A DNA stretch of 64,000 nucleotides from Chamaecyparis obtusa (GCA_027943335.1 BSBK01000869.1:1956001-2020000); one strand, 5' to 3'. Numbered from the stretch's first letter, positions 22,546-35,066 are shown. Notes: generated from the sequence alone by a model not told the origin. Numbers and translations are program-made.

Positions 22546-23179
22546 ACAACTTGTTTATGTATCAACCTACTTCTCATTTTGCAAGATATAAAGGTTCGAT
22601 TTTTCACTAATCAAAGTGTGGAAATGATTAAATCAATGACTTTTTATTCAACTTAAATGGAACTACATTTTCGGGATTTGGTTGCATTGGTATTGTCAAC
22701 AGTGTGGCAAAGTTTCATGGCAAAATACAAATCTAGGGGAAAGCTATACCCTAAGCTCCATTTGTTGTGGTTGCAGATTCATTAGGCACACAAGTCATTC
22801 GATTAAACATCTCAACAAAATGTCTCACAAAATTTTGTGATCGTAGGACATACACAATATTGATGCAAAGGCAAATTAATAAAGATTCACACCATTTTTC
22901 AAGTTCGTAATCTCTTTCTCAAGATCGATTGATAAATAAAAGTTCGTAATGAAGAGTTTCTCAACATTTTTGTGTTTGTTCATAACTCTTGTTTGAGCAT
23001 TGGATAAAGGCCAGTTGAAGATCATCAACCTTTCCATGTCGAGCAGTAACTTCTCAAGTGCCAATCACGAAATAAAACAAAGACTTTTTCGACATTTTTG
23101 TTCAAGTTAACAACTACTCACAAGACTTTGACTAAGGAAATAACTTAGAAGGAATTTATGAATCCAAACTGCTTATTGG
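22546..23179. other. Unrecognised flank of the copia element
   Basis: Non-coding sequence without terminal repeats or ORFs of note. It is the target into which the copia element at 23180 inserted; it resumes at 27961. Confidence 0.4.
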
Positions 23180-23385
23180 TGTTAGACTAATATTTATGTC
23201 TAATTAATAGTCAATAATGTAAATAGTTAGTTGAGATTCTCATAGTTTAGTTTAGATAGAATTTTTCTATTCTCAATCTTTAGTCTTCTTTAGATTCTTT
23301 TTAGAAACTGTTGCTATGTAATTGCCTATATATGTTTCTCATTTGATCAATAGTAGAAAAAAATTACCTGTCTCATTTTGTTTCA
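23180..23385 (+). repeat. 5' LTR of outer copia (206 bp)
   Basis: It pairs with 27767-27960; both start TGTTAGA-TAATATTTAT and end TCTCATTTTGTTTCA. The TGGTATCAAAGT primer-binding site follows immediately. Confidence 0.9.
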
Positions 23386-24356
23386 TGGTATCAAAGTGAG
23401 AAACAAAATTTGTTTTTGTAAAGGAATTTTTTTTTAGTTTTTTGAAAAAAACAATTTTTTGGGTAAAGGTTGTGTTTCTTGTTATGCCCTTGGAAGTTTG
23501 TTTGTTGTTGATATGTGCGTTCGCATAGGGTTTTTGTGTCATTTTTTTGACATGTTTTCTTCTGCAAATCCCATTTTTACCCATGCATGCGTTCTTTTTC
23601 TAGTGTGTGTGGCGTTCTTCGAGCCGTTATTTGCTCTTCCTACTCGATGCAACTTTTGTAAATTGTGTTTTAAGCCCGAACAATAAACAACGATGTTTTT
23701 AAGTGTTATGTGAAGGTTTTTAAATTTTTGTCTCAATCCTTAACACATTTTTTGTTGCTTCTAGCTTGTGATTTCTTGGTTAATAATGGGCTCTTGCATG
23801 TGTTTGTTTCTTGCAACCTGCGACTAGATATTTCTCGCATTTTCTTTGCGACGAGAGGCATTTTTCAAACCCGTAGCTTGGTTATTTGCACGAATCTATT
23901 TTTTGGTCTTGTCTACTTGCGTTTGTCAAGACTTTGGCCCCCATTTTGTCTCTACACTTGTTTTTTGCTGACTCTCTAAGATTTGAGCTAGGGTTTCTTG
24001 ATTACTGGGTTTGTTTTTTAGGTTGGATCTTTCTTGTTATCTTCTAGCATCCTAGGGTCTCGTGCAAGATTTCTATGGCTAGGGTTTAACTTTACAAAAC
24101 TCTTTATTACAATCAACCATTTTTTTTGTTTTGATAGCAGATTCCTTTTGGTTTTTTAGTGGAATTTTCTAGGTACTTTCCAATTTTTTTCCGTTTTGTC
24201 TTAAAAACTCTTTTGGTTTTCTTCTTCAAAATCTATGCTAGGATTTCAACTTTTGCTTGGAATTTGTTGTGCAGAACCTATTTCTATTGCCAGTGCCTTC
24301 ACCAGTTTGATCTCGAGGTATGTGATGGCATCTTTGACAAATATAATGCTCGAAAG

Positions 24357-24626
24357 TATTAGAGTTAAATCTATCTATTTTTGTTTCTCTCTTCCGTAAA
24401 TTTATTTCTATTTCTAATGGTCACTTCTCTTTGTTTGGTCACTTCTATTTCTAATGGTCATATTCTCTCTTTGTTCATTATGGAAACTTTCTCTTTCTTT
24501 TTTCTCTCTTCAGAATGTTTCTATTTCTCTCTCTTTGTTCGTTAGAGAAACATTCTTGTGTATACTTGTATATATAGATCATTTATGATCTTTGTTTAAT
24601 AACACATTCATTATTTTACCATAATA
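24357..24626 (+). repeat. 5' LTR of nested copia (270 bp)
   Basis: It matches 25836-26084. The 3' copy is about 20 bp shorter because repeats of TCTATTTCTAATGGTCA are fewer there. Confidence 0.9.
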
Positions 24627-25608
24627 TGGTATCAGAGCTATTTTTTTTGAAAAATAATAATTTCATTATTGAAATTTCCTGAGTTATTTTTCGAAATAGG
24701 TTTTGAAAATCTTTAATTTCTTCATGAAATTTTAAGACTCGTAAGATTTTCAAAATCCTTTGCCTGGGTGTGTTTGATTTTTTTGTTACAGACTTCCTTC
24801 GAAACACGACTGGGGTTTTTTGGAGTCCATTTTTTGCAATTTTTGCTTAGTCGTTGTCAGTTTTTGCAGAGTTTTGTTCTGCAAATGATGACCTTTAGTG
24901 GCTTTGACATCTGTTCTTTTGCTGTCAATCATGTCTCTAGTGCCTTTTGCCATTTTTTTGCAGGAAATATACCAGCGCGCTGCTTGTTTTCAGAAAAATC
25001 CCGACGTGATTTCTTTGTTGTTCGACACTACGGCTCCCGTCCTTATCTCAAGCTTATTATGCTTGTTTTCTGCCTACGATGGGACCTTTTCTTTACATAC
25101 GCCTTCTGTGATCTGCAAACACCATTTTCGACCTTGAATGGTCGTTTGTTTTGCAACTCATTCACATTTTCTGTTTTTGCAACTCATTCTGCTTCTTCTA
25201 TGGTCGATTCTTGTTGCTTTCATGCCATCTAGGGTTTTTGTAGTGCCCTCTATCTTCTGTGGCTAGGATTTCATCCTTTTTTTTAACAGCCATATGCAAA
25301 TTTTTGAAATTTTTTTGACGGCTAGGGTTTCCTTTGAAACTCTTAGATTCTTTGCCATTTTGAAAATCTACTTGGAGATTGTTGGTGGGTTTTTGCAAAT
25401 CTCAATTGGGTTGCCTTCGTTTTTTCTGGGTGCATCATTTTCCGTGCCTCATTTTCGAGCCAATGGATTCAAAATTAGACAATAGATTCCTTTTGGGTTT
25501 TTCATGCTTTCTTTTGGGTGTCTTCTCATTTTTTTTGGGTCTTTCGTTAATCTACCTCGAAGATCGTGTCTTTTCAGATACTCACATTTTTTTGCATCGA
25601 ATAGCGTA

Positions 25609-25838
25609 TCATGGCATTTCTCGCCAATCTTCTGTTGCAAGGTAGTCAGTGATTCAACGGAAAGCACTACAACACCTTGAAGCAGAGAATAATGACAATC
25701 TTTGTATACCGTCGCCTTGAGATGCTTGTTTTGGGTACTAAGACTCGTCCTACCAGCCCGAGTCTACGTTATACGCCTTCTGAGGATTCACTTGTAGACT
25801 TTTGTTTTGAAGTTAGATTGACCATTAAGGGAGGGTAT
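25609..25838 (+). pseudogene. Nested copia gag start fused to the PPT
   Basis: The frame opens MAFLANLLLQGSQ, has a TGA, then continues FNGKHYNTLKQRIMTIF and YRRLEMLVLG, and ends inside the 3' LTR. It is related to, but clearly different from, the outer element's gag. Confidence 0.65.
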
Positions 25839-26084
25839 TAGAGTTAAATCTATCTATTTTTATTTCTCTCTCTTTCGTAGATTTATTTCTATTTCTAATG
25901 GTCACTCTTCTATGTTTCCATATTCTCTCTGTTTTCAATATGGAAACTTCCTCTTTCTTTTTTCTCTCTTCAGTATGTTTCTATTTCTCTCTTTGTTTGT
26001 TATAGAAACATTCTTGTGTATACTTGTCTATATAGATCATTTATGATCTTTGTTTAATAACACATTCATTATTTTACCATAATA
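25836..26084 (+). repeat. 3' LTR of nested copia (249 bp)
   Basis: Starts TATTAGAGTTAAATC right after the PPT, ends ACCATAATA, followed by the GAAAG duplication. Confidence 0.9.
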
Positions 26085-26689
26085 GAAAGCAACCAAACGC
26101 TCAATGGGAAAAATTACAACACTTGGAAGTAGCGCATGTTGACTATTTTTGAGTATCGGTGTCCTGATGCTGTTGTTCTGGACACGTTTACACATCCTAT
26201 CATCAGGACAAATAGGATGAGCGCAACTGGGAAGCAATCGTGCTCATCAAACTCTCCGTCACTAACGATCAACTATTGTAGGTGCCTTTAAGCTAGTCAG
26301 CTGCTGAGATCTGGAAGTATTTGAAGGATCTCTATGAGACGTTACATAAGAGCTGTGCGTTCTTTCTTAATGACATGCTCTTTTTGATTATGATGGATGA
26401 GAGGGCATCTTTGCAGGGTCATTTGACCAAGATCAAGGACATCTGTGATCAGCTTGAGGCCATTGGAAGAAAAATGGAGGAAGAGGATATGGTGGTCATT
26501 TCTTTGAAGAGTCTACCAAAATCCTAATTAGCATTTCATAGAAATGCTCAATATTACTTCAATTGATATTGATTTGAATTGTTTCGATCTCTGCATCAGA
26601 TTCTATAGTAGGATCGTTGGAAACAACAATTTGGGAGTAGTGCCAATTCATCCTCCTCAAAGTAAGCATTCTCAACAAAATCTTCTACT

Positions 26690-27766
26690 AAGAACAACGG
26701 CTACATCAAGATAGATTAGTACTTGGTTGATCACGGTTTTCAGCGTAGTCCTTCTGACACTAATGTATATATCAAACACTTTGGTGATGATATTTTTTTT
26801 CTTGTCTATTTTGATGACTTGATCATTACTGGCACTTAAACACATTTGATTGCAACAATTAAACAAGATTTGTGCCAGGCTTTTGACATGACAGATTTGG
26901 GCCTTCTCCATTATTGCTTGGGTATTGAGATTTACCAGATAGTTGGTAGTAAATTTATCTCTTAGTCTATGTATGCCAGAAGTTTGCTTGACAAATTTCA
27001 GATGCAGGACTGTAAATTTGCCTCCACACCTATGGAGAAGGGGCTGAAGTTATTAGCCAAATCTGATTCACCTGTAGTGAATGAAATAGCGTTCAGGCAA
27101 CTAGTGGGAAGGCTTATTTACCTCATTGCCTCTAGACTTGATCTTAGTTTTTCCATGAGCTACAGTTCTCACTTCACGACAACTCCAAAAGATGATTGTT
27201 GGGTTGCAGCTAAGTGAGTGCTAAGATATGTGAAAGGCACTTCAAATTTTGGCATTCTGTGTAGCATGTGCAAGGATCCAAAGCTGATTGGTTATACAGA
27301 TTCAGATTAGGCAAGTTTGGTGGATGATAGAAAATGCACTTCTGGATATGTATTCAGTTTGGGCACAGGTGCTGTAACATGAATCGATAAGAAGCAACAG
27401 GTAGTGGTTCTTTCCTTTACTGAGGCTGAATATTGAGGAACAGTTAAGGTAGCATGTGAGGTAGTTTGGCTTCGAAGGATGCTTTTTGACATGCAAATGT
27501 CACAAGCAGGACCTTCTCCCTTGTACACTAATAATCAAGGGGTGCTCAAACTGGCCAAAAATCCAATCTTTTATGAATGTACCAAGCATGTTGAGCTTCA
27601 TTGCCATTACATCCGCAAGTTGGTAGAAGACGGATCAATTTAACTACAATATGTTCCAACAGAGGATTAGACTACAGATATTCTCACCAAGTCTCTTAGC
27701 CTGGAAGAGTTTATCAAATTCAGGGCACAACTTGGTGTTGTTGACAAATTGGCCATTAAGGGAGGG
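26690..27766 (+). pseudogene. Outer copia RT C-terminal half and RNase H
   Basis: The frame shows FFLVYFDDLIITG (RT active-site DD), TDLGLLHYCLGIEI, KFASTPMEKG, LVGRLIYLIASRLDLSF, then RNase H motifs DDRKCTSGYVFSLG, TEAEY and TKHVELHCHYIRKLV. These are the conserved Ty1/copia RT-RH order. About eight in-frame stops break it. It ends at the PPT. Confidence 0.85.
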
Positions 27767-27960
27767 TGTTAGAATAATATTTATATCTAATTAATGGTCA
27801 ATAATGTAAATAGCTAGTTTAGATTCTCATAGTTCAGCTTAGATAGAATCTTTCTATTCTCAGTCTTTAGTTTCTTTTAAGGCACTCTTGCTATGTAATT
27901 GCCCATGTATGTTTCTCATTTGATCAATAAACAAGCAATTACTCGTCTCATTTTGTTTCA
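27767..27960 (+). repeat. 3' LTR of outer copia (194 bp)
   Basis: Starts TGTTAGAATAATATTTAT after the PPT, ends TTTTGTTTCA, followed by ATTGG. Confidence 0.9.
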
Positions 27961-28407
27961 ATTGGAAATAGTAAATTGTTCATAACCCCTCTTAAACTAC
28001 CAGTGGAGGTTGTGTATTACGTGAGGAAAATTGATAAAGACTTGATCAACAACTTGGTATGGATTAGCAACTTCTTTTCCAAAATGTCTTTTAGCAGTTT
28101 ATTTCAGGCAATAACCATTTCTATATTGCCTCTCAATAGCTAGAAAACTCTCATCACTAAGATTGCATGAGTTTATAACTTTGATCTAAAGTACTGATGA
28201 GAAGGTGCTCAACTCATTCCCAAATGCTAACAAGGAAGACAACAAGGATTACCAACACTTTGTGTGCATGCTTTTAATCTTTCTTTGAACACCAATCGAT
28301 AGTTGCCAATTTCCCTCATATGGCCGATAGTGAAGTTAATAACTAAATGTTCAGCACCAAAATGGAACAAAATCCCTCTTATGGGCCATATCCTAGGAGT
28401 TAATAAC
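27961..28407. other. Unrecognised sequence between copia and copy A
   Basis: No ORF above 60 codons, no terminal repeats. It continues the pre-insertion target of the copia element. Confidence 0.4.
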
Positions 28408-29507
28408 TGTTAGCAATATAAGTTGTCATTAGTGAAGATAGTTGCAAACACCATTCCCACCGATAAAGACTCACCGGTAGATCACTTATCTTAGAGTATA
28501 TGCACCGGTAGATTAGATAGAGGTAATACACTAGTAGACTGAACAAAGTACGTTGTACTAGTCTTGTATTACAAACAGGGATGGACCGGGTAGAAGATTA
28601 ATACCAGTCAAACAACATAAAGGTCTGCACCGGATTATGCGGATCGGTTTTTGATTTAAAACTGGAATATGCGAAGCATCCACCGCTCATAACTGAAGTT
28701 AGTTTTTTAACAGGAGTTAGCTTTATTTCTACACGGATGTTTTCAAGGTAAACTCCAAATCAGAACACAAAGCGTTATTGCTAGTTGCATGATTTATCGT
28801 TGAGTTTATATCCTGGCGGTTCTATGAGTTAAGGGTTTCATTGAGATGAACTTTTGTATAAATACAGGTCATAGGACGCAAGAAATAAGGTTGTTGAGAG
28901 TTGTTGAATAGAGAGAGCAGAGAAGAGATATCTGCTCAGAGATTACAGTCACCAGAGGTGAAAGGCAAAGAGGTAAAAAAGATTCAACAACCAGGCAAAC
29001 CGGGGAAGAGATCAACAAGTATGATCTAATCAGACAATCAGTGTCAATTGAGATCATTGCTTTTATAAGGTGTGAAAGCATATTGAAATCCCTCAATCAG
29101 GGTGAACCCTAATCGGTTCTTTGTAAAAATCCTTTTACTGGGTAACATTTTTTTTGATGTTGAAAGTCCTCTAACCAGGCAACTCCTAACAGAGTTAAGA
29201 TCTTAACCGATGTTCTATCAAATCCCTTAACTGGGTAGCACTTTCACAAGTGCTTTGTAAGCTCCTAATAGGGCGTCTTTATTTCTACAGAAGTAAAGTT
29301 GTGAGCTCTGTCTCACCGTGGTTTTTTCCTTCTAACCGAGGGTTTTCATGTATACATCATGTGTTGATCTGTGTATTTCTATTTATGCTTGTGAATGATT
29401 GTTTACATTCTGCTTATCTTGGAAGAATAATTAAACAAGTGTTGAATTGTAATAGAAATAGTATTTACTGATTCACCCCCCCTCTCAGTAACCGGTTAGG
29501 AATAACA
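28408..29507 (+). repeat. 5' LTR of copy A
   Basis: 1,100 bp with U3 rich in CACCGGTAGA words, TATA box TATAAATA at 28857-28864, and a C-run before CAGTAACCGGTTAGG at the end. It is nearly identical in layout to 35304-36432. Confidence 0.85.
28857..28864 (+). promoter_or_regulatory. TATA box of copy A 5' LTR
   Basis: TATAAATA followed by CAGGTCATA. The same box occurs at 35779-35786 in the 3' LTR and at about 38025-38032 in the copy B LTR. Confidence 0.6.
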
Positions 29508-29509
29508 AT

Positions 29510-29522
29510 TGGTATCAGAGCC
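29510..29522 (+). other. Primer-binding site, copy A
   Basis: TGGTATCAGAGCC, two bases after the LTR end, complementary to the 3' end of plant initiator-Met tRNA. Copy B has the same site at 38688-38700. Confidence 0.8.
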
Positions 29523-29565
29523 TAGTTCTCTAATATATAAAGCTTAATCGCTTGAGTAAAAGATC

Positions 29566-30933
29566 ATGGAGGGTTATAGGTATCATAAACAGCTTGAGGA
29601 AGCCAACGACATCATTGTCTCTCTGGAGAATAGGTTGAGAAGATCACTTGCTAAAAGGAAGGAGCTGGCTCTGCAGTTGAGTGAGAGCAATGAAACTATT
29701 GATGAACTCTCTGGGTAGAGTGGATTTGATGAACCTGAGGAGGTAGTCTCTGAGCTCATGAAGAGGAACCAGATCCTAACCGATCAGATCTCCAACCTTA
29801 AGAGGGAGCAGGAAGAAAATGCCCTAAGAATGACTGAACTAATTGAGAAAAAGAGGAAAGCTGAAGATGAAAGAAACACAACAATCAAGTCATTAACAAC
29901 CTCTGAAAGAGAAAGGAACCTGGCAGAGGAAGCTGTAGGGGCAAATGATCTTGTCATTCTGCAACTTCAAGAAGACATGCAAATCGTCACCCAAGAAAAC
30001 GACAACATGCAAAAGGGCTGGCATGATAGGGATGAAGCATGCAAAAGACTGGCATTAGAGTTGTATCAACTGAAGGAACAGATGAAAGAACTTGAAGAAA
30101 GAAATGAAACCCTAAGAAGATACAACGAGAGCTCGGTCAAGTTTGATGAGCAACTCAAAGCTCAAAGAAAGCACAAAGATCCTACCGGTCTTGGTTTCAC
30201 CGGTAAAGACACCAAAGAGACTAGTGAGTCTTCTGAAGCTAAGACAAGCAAGAAGGATAAGAAGAAGCCACCGGCACAAAAAGGTAAGAAGACTTTTAAC
30301 ACCTCTTGCAATCATTGTGGGAAATCGGGTCATAGAACAAATGACTGTAGGAATGCACCGGTAAAGACAAACAACAGTTACTGCAAAAACTGTTGCAAGT
30401 ATGGCCACAAGACCAATGAATGTTGGTCGATTCCTACAATTGTGTCCAGTGGAAGCAAGGGAAGCTTCAAGGGTTATTGCTACGCATGCAACAAGTTCGG
30501 ACACAAAGCTGATGAATGCAGATCAAAGACAATGTCATTCAGACCCCCAAGACCGTTATTCACCAAGACAAACAAAAACCGGAGCACAACCAACTGTGCA
30601 AACTGTGGGATGCACCGTCACAATGACTCCTGGTGCAAATCACTTAACAATAGAAGGGTGAATCCATGGAAGGCAACTGAGATAGTTTGTTATTCCTGCA
30701 ACAAAGTTGGACACCTAGCTAAAGACTGCAGGAACCGGTTAATAAACAAAAGGAAAGAATCGGTCAAACCAGTGAAGAAGACCTCATCCTCAAATGAGAA
30801 GAACAATAAAGAGGAGAAGACCGTGAAAGCAGTCAAGCAGATTTGGTTCAAAAAGGAATCAAAGAGCTCCATTGAGGAGAAGACAGAGGAAAGATCATCA
30901 TCGGCCGATGGTGATATCTCTTCAGCAAACTGA
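29566..30933 (+). pseudogene. ORF1 (gag-like): coiled coil plus five CCHC zinc knuckles, one stop
   Basis: ATG at 29566 opens a 455-codon frame broken only by TAG at 29716-29718 (codon 51); copy B has CAA there. Residues about 1-200 are heptad-rich, charged coiled coil. Five CCHC knuckles follow at about 30307-30720: CNHCGKSGHRTNDC, CKNCCKYGHKTNEC, CYACNKFGHKADEC, CANCGMHRHNDSWC and CYSCNKVGHLAKDC. A Lys/Ser-rich tail ends in SSSADGDISSAN. It would bind the element RNA and build particles. The capsid core is not of an obvious gypsy or copia type. Both known copies are inactive through different lesions. Confidence 0.75.
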
Positions 30934-31175
30934 GCCTACAGGGCTTAGGGGGAACCGGTAGCTCATCTACCGTTCCCGGTAGGACTGGTGAAAATCAGTC
31001 TCACGCAGTCTATACGGACAACCGGTCTGGTAAGCTACGATCAACCGGGCTATGCACAACCGGAAAAGCCGAAATATCGGTTGAAGAAAAAGGAAAGAAA
31101 GGTTAGGTAAGGCATTTAATGGTGTAGCCGTTTAACCATAGTTACCATTTGGTAATTACCGTTATGCCCTAACCC

Positions 31176-31183
31176 TATATAAA
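31176..31183 (+). promoter_or_regulatory. Internal TATA box before ORF2, copy A
   Basis: CCCTATATAAAGAAAGG lies 155 bp upstream of the ORF2 ATG (31331). The aligned position in copy B (45517-45526) is TCTATTTAAG, followed by the same GGTTACTCATTT-like leader. This looks like a separate promoter for ORF2. Confidence 0.5.
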
Positions 31184-31330
31184 GAAAGGAGAATTACTCA
31201 TTTATCTTACTTTGCGATTTTGTGATTAACAAATTTCTATGCTTGAGTAACACTCTCGTGCTTTGATCATCGTAAGTTATTTTCTGCAAGACCAATCAAA
31301 GCCGCTTTCTGTTTCAACTGGTTGATTACA

Positions 31331-34300
31331 ATGGCGTCTTCTTCATCTATCGTCAAGCTTATTCCTACAAATCAAATCGATTGACCTTCTTATCATATCA
31401 TGGCGGTCCAGAACTGGGCAATTGATATGGCCGGTGCATTATCAACAGTACCCGATGTTGTCTTCATGACAGAAGACGTGACTACATTCATCCACGCCAA
31501 GCAGGAAGAACTTGGTGAAACATTCATTCAGAGCGAGTATCCCTCGCTATGCGAGGACTGAAGGCTTCAAGATCGATATGCGAAGCTGGTGTCATCCGGT
31601 CTTATCAACGGAGTCACCTATCCAACAATCTTCCAACCAGATTGGATTCGACTAGTCCTCAGTCAAGTGCACGATCTAGGGTTTTGGCTCCAAAAGGGTG
31701 CAACTACACAAATAACCAAATAGGATTTGCATCGCGTGACTGGGTACAGTCAGGAAGGGGAAGCATTAACCCTATGAACGATCTCCAATGCGATCGTCAC
31801 CAAGCTGACCAAATCAAATTCCGATGGTCGACTTATGACGGTCAACGACATCGAAGACGAAGGGGTTCGGTTTGCATTCGCGGTGATAGGTTATAAAATC
31901 TATTAGTTCGGTAATCTGAATAGCATACTGGGAGGAGCCATACATGCCGCTCACCGGATAATGTATGATAACGCCAAGTATGATATCTGCGGAATTCTTC
32001 GAGGATAGATATTTGAAAATATGAAAAAGCTTGGTATTGTTAAGAAGAAATCCATGAAGTACGGGACCCTACTAGTATGTCTCTACTTCTTCTATCAAAG
32101 TTTCTTTCCTAGAATTGGAAAGGTAACATGGGGAACCGACAGATCGGTCATGCACCAAATAAGTGAAATGGCCAATCAACTGGGAAACCAGCTCAGTAAA
32201 GTGATGGCCGAATATTTTGAGGCATTTCAACTAAGAATGCATGCAAGGGAGCGGGTGTCGTCAACCATTGTTGACTCATACAAGGATGATGTGTGTTTTA
32301 TTGTTTTCACCAATCACTGCATCATTCAAGTAGTGGAACCAAGAACAAAATATGCTCCTGAGCTGGGTTATGAGATCACCATTAAGATTGCTAAGGCATA
32401 TGCTGATGCCCTAATTGAAGCTAATCTAGATCTCGCTGCTCACTGGTTTGGCACATTCAAAGAGATTTAGGAGAATCTGAAGAGAAGACAGTGATTAAAA
32501 ATGTCTACACCAAAAGGGCCCCCACACCAAAGAAGAAACCGGTGACAGAGAAACCCAAGGCTCAAGGGAAAAGAGCACAATCGGTAGCTAGCACTGAAGA
32601 GGAAGATCCAGAGGAAACAGAGACTGAAGACACTGTTCCTCTAATCAAAAAGAGGAAATCAGGTAAACCGGTAAAGGAGGATCCACCTAGAAGAGGCAAG
32701 CCCACAATTGATGAATTTGTGGTAGGAATGAAAGAAACTGGTGGAATGGGATCAGTTAGCAGAAGATATCAAACGATGAAGATAGGAGAAAGATAGAAGA
32801 AGCAATGGTTCACTGTATTCATAAATTCAATCTCTCTGCCACAGAACTTCACAAGACTGTTCCTAATGATCTTTATGAGATTCTTGAAGCTAGATGGAGA
32901 GTTTCAATAGAAAGGGAAAGAGAGATGAGGATTCGAGCTTTGCTGGAGGTTCAGAACCATCTCACTTTGGACGAGGCCACTTAGCAAGCCGAATTGAACA
33001 AGCAAAATTTCTTGATAAAGAGGAGGATCGGTCAAATGCTTATTGGTGAAACCGAGAAGGTTCACAAAGGTGTGTCTACTTGGACCAAACTTCTTCAAAA
33101 CCAACGGTAGGCAGAAGAAGCAAGTCAAAAGTCCACAGTTGCATCGGTCCTTGGCATCGGTAAAGGAAAAGGAGTGCTTGGAGTTGATGCACCGGTAAAA
33201 GAAAGGAATCCGATAGAACCGGTAATAGTAGACATCACTGATGACAAAGGCAGTGATCCAGCTTGTCCAACTGTTCTAATTTCTCCAGAAAAAGGTAATA
33301 CTCACACCATGTCTGTCAATGATATTGTTGATGAAGTGATGGACTTTGGAGTAGTAGAAAATGCTGCTAAATGGTACAGTCTGTTAGACGAGGATGATAA
33401 ACAGGCTATAATAATAGCTATAGTAGAAACTTTTATGGACTACAATAGAACTCTGAGGGACTATAGGGCCAAGTTTCCCCCTAAGTGAAATTCTAGGCTT
33501 TAGACCAAATGGAGAACCGGTCTAGGCACCAACACTAGAATAAATAAGGAGACATTGTCTAAGGTTAGACTTGGTCTCAGTGAAGAAAGAGTCAAACTTC
33601 TACTAGAAGAAGCAACAATGAACTTGGATACCAAGTATTGAGTTGCCAAGATTCTCAATAGATATGAAAACGAAGTCTATAAAGAGACTTTAGATTTCTG
33701 GCAACAGTACAATTTCAGTGCACTAGATAGAATAGGTCCACAGGATCAACCTGAATTTGTACAAGCACCACCGGTTCAATTCACTACTTGTGAAGAACCT
33801 GCAACCGATAAGGTAAATGTTCAAACAGAGGAGTTCACATCTGGTGAATAGGTAAATGTTGAACACGTAATCCCCCCAGTAGAACAAGAGCTGGGAAATG
33901 ATATACCCATGGGAGAATTACATACAGTTGAAGAGCTGCACAAGGAAGTAGTCCCACTGGAAGAACAACTCCCACAAGAAGAGGATGCACAACTAGAAAC
34001 TGATGTGCAACAGGAGGTGGAAGCACAAAATAAGGAAGAAGTGCAAGCAGAAGAAGTCCATCCAGAAGAGAAGGAACAACCAAAAAATGAGGCATTACCA
34101 GAGGAGTTAGCCCAACCGGGAAATGATGAAAACAAGGAAGAACAACAGAAAGAACAGGAACAAGAGTTACTTGTACACACTAAGCAAGGACTGCCGGTAC
34201 ATGAGCCTACACACAAGGAACAGGCATATGTCCCAAGCTCCTCATCTAAAAGAAAGTTATCATTTGCTGAGGACATAGAAGCCAAAAGGAGCAAGGCCCC

Positions 34301-35066
34301 CGATACTGTAGTTGACATCAACAAGATGTCAACAAGGTAGCTAAAGGAGCTGACTAAGAAGAAACAGGACATTGTCCTGACAACCGTCAAGAATATGTTG
34401 TGCAACTTCGTACTTGATGCTGACATAGATGAAGATGAACCTGTTATAGATTAGCTAGAAGTATTGGCACAAGCAATCGGTGATGACCTGATAGATCCAA
34501 AAACTGTAGCAATAGATCACTATGAAAAGAAGAGAATAGAGATTCTCCACAAACAAGTTGAAGAAATAAAGGTTAATGTGTCAACCAACTTAAGAGTTTT
34601 TCAACAACAGATTCTTGTGGCAGGAAGTTTGATGACAAGAACTTCAAATTTTGACATATTCTTGCAAGATCTGACAGAGAAGTCAGCAAAGACTTCAGAA
34701 GATATAAGAGCCTTGTCTTCTCAGTTTGACATCAAGAATAAGTTTGCAACAAACTTTAGCAGAGAAATGACAAGTCTTGCTCTTATTCTAAGAAAGACTG
34801 CTGAAGAGAAGACTAAGAGAATCCAAGACATCATTTGATTTCATTTATTTGTAGTCCCCACATTTGATGGAATGCAACAAACTGCACCATTAGCTGAGAA
34901 TTTGCTCGGTGAACCCGCTTACAAAACTGTGGAGGACATGGAGAACATTATTGTTTCTCTAAAACCAACATAGAAGAACATTGAACATGTAACCGGTCAA
35001 TGGGCACCGTTTCTTCATTTTGCAAAGAACATATACAAGGATATCTTCACAAAACTCCAAATGTAA
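31331..35066 (+). pseudogene. ORF2 of copy A, large accessory protein, many stops
   Basis: The ancestral frame runs from ATG 31331 to TAA 35064-35066, about 1,240 codons. It starts MASSSSIVKLIPTNQ like copy B. The first 400 residues hold FIHAKQEELGETFIQSEY, RIGKVTWGTDRSVMHQ and FEAFQLRMHARERV. Next come a basic KKPVTEKPKAQGKRAQS stretch, a region with DEVMDFGVVENAAKWY, a Glu/Gln-rich repeat (33850-34240) and a C-terminal coiled coil. Stops occur at 31381, 31559, 31721 and later, with frame changes near 32470-33170. No enzymatic motif of pol is present. The function is unknown; the first domain resembles uncharacterised plant transposon-associated proteins. Confidence 0.6.

Larger units (their letters stand above)
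24357..26084 (+). mobile_element. Nested, internally deleted copia element
   Basis: LTRs (24357-24626 and 25836-26084) start TATTAGAG and end CCATAATA. The target duplication is GAAAG on both sides. PBS TGGTATCAGAGC is at 24627 and PPT AAGGGAGGG ends at 25835. The 1.2-kb interior is mostly non-coding leader. A gag start at about 25609 (NGKHYNTLKQRIMTIF) runs directly into the PPT, so all of pol is deleted. It could move only with enzymes supplied in trans. Confidence 0.85.
24325..26530 (+). pseudogene. Outer copia gag, split by a nested element
   Basis: ATG at 24325 reads MASLTNIMLES, is cut at 24356, and resumes after the nested copia at 26085 with NQTLNGKNYNTWK, stop, RMLTIFEYR. A later frame gives EIWKYLKDLYETLHK and LQGHLTKIKDICDQLEAIG, the UBN2-type copia gag core. 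Stops and frame changes are present, and the zinc knuckle is lost in the deletion. Confidence 0.75.
23180..27960 (+). mobile_element. Ty1/copia LTR retrotransposon, internally deleted
   Basis: LTRs start TGTTAG and end TTTCA, flanked by the 5-bp duplication ATTGG on both sides. PBS TGGTATCAAAGT (23386) resembles the initiator-Met tRNA complement and PPT AAGGGAGGG precedes the 3' LTR. Gag starts at 24325 and RT-RNase H ends near 27700. Protease, integrase and the front of RT are missing, deleted between about 26560 and 26690. A second copia element is nested at 24357-26084. Confidence 0.85.

Noticed and set aside
24768..25232. 154-aa plus ORF inside the nested copia
   Set aside because: It lies in the non-coding leader, is Phe/Cys-rich and has no gag or pol motif.
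30112..30504. 130-aa minus ORF
   Set aside because: It is the antisense shadow of the zinc-knuckle ORF1.
33821..34426. 201-aa Ser/Cys-rich minus ORF
   Set aside because: It is antisense to the Glu/Gln-rich part of ORF2; GAA/CAA codons read as TTC/TTG, so its Ser/Cys repeats are an artefact.
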